Origin: Aurelia coerulea
Taxonomy: Eukaryota; Cnidaria; Scyphozoa; Semaeostomeae; Ulmaridae
Reading direction: 5' to 3'
Length of the DNA: 64,000 nucleotides
Assembly (NCBI GenBank): GCA_039566865.1
Contig: CM076957.1
Location: 14,083,896-14,147,895 of the forward strand
Under the pieces are notes generated by a model. The model was not told the DNA's origin and did not search any database. It worked only from the letters and a program-made list of their open reading frames with translations. The position numbers and the translations under genes are program-made. Positions 62,160 to 64,000 of this stretch are shown here, piece after piece (positions within the stretch are counted from its first letter, which is position 1; each line of letters begins with the position of its first letter).

Positions 62160-63074
62160 TATGAAAGAAACAAGAAAATTCTACGGTCGACACCAGTCGC
62201 GGCTTTGAGTTTCCAATGGGGGCAACACTCCATTTCACGATGAAAACTCAGCAAGGCCCTCCCTTTTTGGCGAGAAGAGTGCCCCTCATACTTACCCAAG
62301 CGCACTCTTTTTTAAGTGTTGCATTCTGACGAGTGTGGGAGGATCATATAAATCAAGGCATTATTTTGATTAAAAACAAAAAAATTCTTAAAAAGGAAGC
62401 AAAAAATTTTCGCGCGCCTTCGGCGCGCAAACTTTCGATCGTGCTTTCGGCGCCATCTTTCAAGGTTGCCCCCCTTCAACCTCGGGCTGGATGCGACCCT
62501 GGCCGAGACGATGGAAGAGTGTGAAGATGTCCAGTGGAAGAGAATTTTGAGTCATTTAACGCCAATCTGTAGGGCGTGCTTGCATAATTTTCCTGGGAGA
62601 CTGGGGAATTATCAGATACGGCCCTCCGTTTTCCAAAATGGGCAGCCTAACTAAATTACGGGCAGTTCTAATTCAATTACTGGCAGTTCTAAATGACAAA
62701 ACGGGCAGTTATAACTTTTCACATTTGGGATATTGCAAAATCTCCGAACAGAATATGCCTGAATTATCAAAATATGCAATGCCTGGTTCAGACAATTTCG
62801 TACAATAGACAAAGTTTGTATTTCTAGATGGAAAGGATAACAATTTTGATGGCATTTCACACAATTCGGAGGTTGGCAAGGGGCTCTCTTCTCAGATCTT
62901 TGCCAGAGAGGGCTCTTCGAATTCTACCGAATCTGTTGAGAAACTTGAAGGTCTTGAAGCAAGGCAAAGAGACTGGAATATGCTACACAAGTAAAGAAAC
63001 GGCGACTTCTTGTAAATTCTAATGTCATCTTAACCATTTTAAGCTAATCAAAGCAATAAAGACCAACAATATTC

Positions 63075-63273
63075 CAGGGGTGGCGCCAGGGGAGGGCTAG
63101 GGGGGCTACAGCCCCCTCGTCGGAAGCATCTAGCCCCCCCGTCGGAGGACATTTTGGGTTCTTGTCGGAGGAAATTTGGCAAATGACGTATAAAAACTGC
63201 ATTTTCTAGCCATTTTAGCCCCCCTGTCGGAAGCTCTAGCCCTTCTGTCGGAAGATTCCTGGCGCCACCCCTG
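63075..63273. mobile_element. 199-bp hAT MITE inside the hAT
   Basis: 8-bp duplication CAATATTC at 63067-63074 and 63274-63281. Ends CAGGGGTGGCGCCAGG and CCTGGCGCCACCCCTG, perfect 16 bp. Internal tandem TAGCCCCCC..GTCGGA motifs. Confidence 0.93.
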
Positions 63274-63875
63274 CAATATTCTGCTCGCTTCGCTCGCTTT
63301 TCCAGAAAATTTTCTTTTACTAAAAGTGGGATCCTTTAAATACATTGGATAGTTTGTTTGAAAGATGGTATGAGGGAAGCCTCGACAAATTTATTAATAG
63401 AGCTTGGCAATTTTAAATTATCCCTAGGATGATCCATACAACCCCCCCCCCCCCACCACCAAACGTAATTCTCTGGTAAAAACATCCACATTGTTTCATA
63501 CACCATGTACTCAGGGTTGTGTTCGATATTTTGTAAAAATGGGATCGTTTGGTTGAGCTTTGCTGGCTTCAATCAAGGAAAAAAATGAACTTACTACGCA
63601 GAAAATTTAAATAGTGTTTTCCTGAATCCAGAATCATTTTTTGATTAAACTTTTCGACTCTGATGAAGATGATTTACAGCATGAGAACAAAATATGCACC
63701 AAGCTAAACTAACGAACACACAGTTTCATATGACTTGCTTAGAAGCAGCATTGCTTAATACTGTGTCAGAGGCCTTCTAATGAAATTTGATTCTGACCAA
63801 TCCCTTGGAGAAGGGGCGCCAAAAATGATCTGGCCACCCCAGTGGAAAACGGCCCACCACGCCACTGGTGCAAGG

Positions 63876-64000
63876 AATTATCAAAGGAACTGTCCTTTAT
63901 ATTTGCTCCAAGTGATATAGACAATCTCTCTCCAAGAAAAGTGCCATCTAAATGCATCCTGGTACAAGGTCTGATAATAATGAAGCAGGTATCTTGCTTT
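63876..64000. other. No feature seen
   Basis: Right edge of the window; a minus frame has no recognisable domain. Confidence 0.4.

Larger units (their letters stand above)
60954..63867. mobile_element. 2.9-kb hAT element with nested insertions
   Basis: 8-bp duplication GTGCAAGG at 60946-60953 and 63868-63875. Ends CAGTGGCGTGGTGG and CCACCACGCCACTG. Contains a TA-flanked element (61140-62159) and a hAT MITE (63075-63273). No transposase frame. Confidence 0.9.

Overview
The window looks like a piece of an AT-rich metazoan nuclear genome, probably a cnidarian (anthozoan-like). The grounds are spliced host genes with GT-AG introns, EGF modules on phase 1-1 exons, and a dense mix of CR1/L2-type LINEs, a BEL/Pao element, a Penelope-like element and many short TIR elements. 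No bacterial operons, tRNA, rRNA or CRISPR arrays were found. The species assignment is inference.

Two host genes are supported, both on the minus strand. (1) At 10797 down to 3167 is a secreted protein gene. Exon 1 encodes a signal peptide, a long acidic Ser-Gly-containing segment and a His/acidic tail. Three single-EGF exons of 105, 111 and 111 bp follow, all phase 1-1, and the gene appears to continue beyond the left edge. (2) At 35667 down to 21395 are eight exons of NFU1, the mitochondrial iron-sulfur scaffold, in continuous reading frame and including the CxxC exon. A possible mitochondrial-targeting first exon lies far upstream at 56673-56526, but its splice phase does not join directly to the NFU1 exons, so the link is unproven.

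Nearly everything else is mobile DNA. From left to right: a BEL/Pao pol end (3-737) and possible LTR; a Penelope GIY-YIG fragment (1350-1901); several TIR elements between the EGF exons; LINE remnants and foldback elements (11.9-21.3 kb); a 7.7-kb NFU1 intron holding a three-deep nest of DNA elements and two elements of 2-2.6 kb with 8-bp duplications; a LINE-dominated block (35.7-49.7 kb); a 30-bp minisatellite of about 60 units (50.7-52.5 kb); 124-bp tandem repeats; and a right-hand block of DNA elements (53.8-63.9 kb).

The most striking unit is a 7.36-kb full-length LINE (40469-47832) with an 11-bp target duplication and a poly(A) tail. It sits inside the endonuclease region of an older minus-strand LINE. 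It carries an L1-type ORF1 with a one-base frameshift and a very long ORF2 (APE endonuclease, RT with FADD). ORF2 contains a canonical 2A ribosome-skipping motif (GDIELNPGP, 44190-44216). A 192-bp element at a TTAA site interrupts the N-terminal part of ORF2, and the reading frames on its two sides match exactly once one TTAA copy is discounted.

Many element ends could be fixed from terminal repeats plus target duplications: TA, TTA, TTAA, 8-bp hAT-type and 9-bp types. This gives a readable insertion history for the locus.
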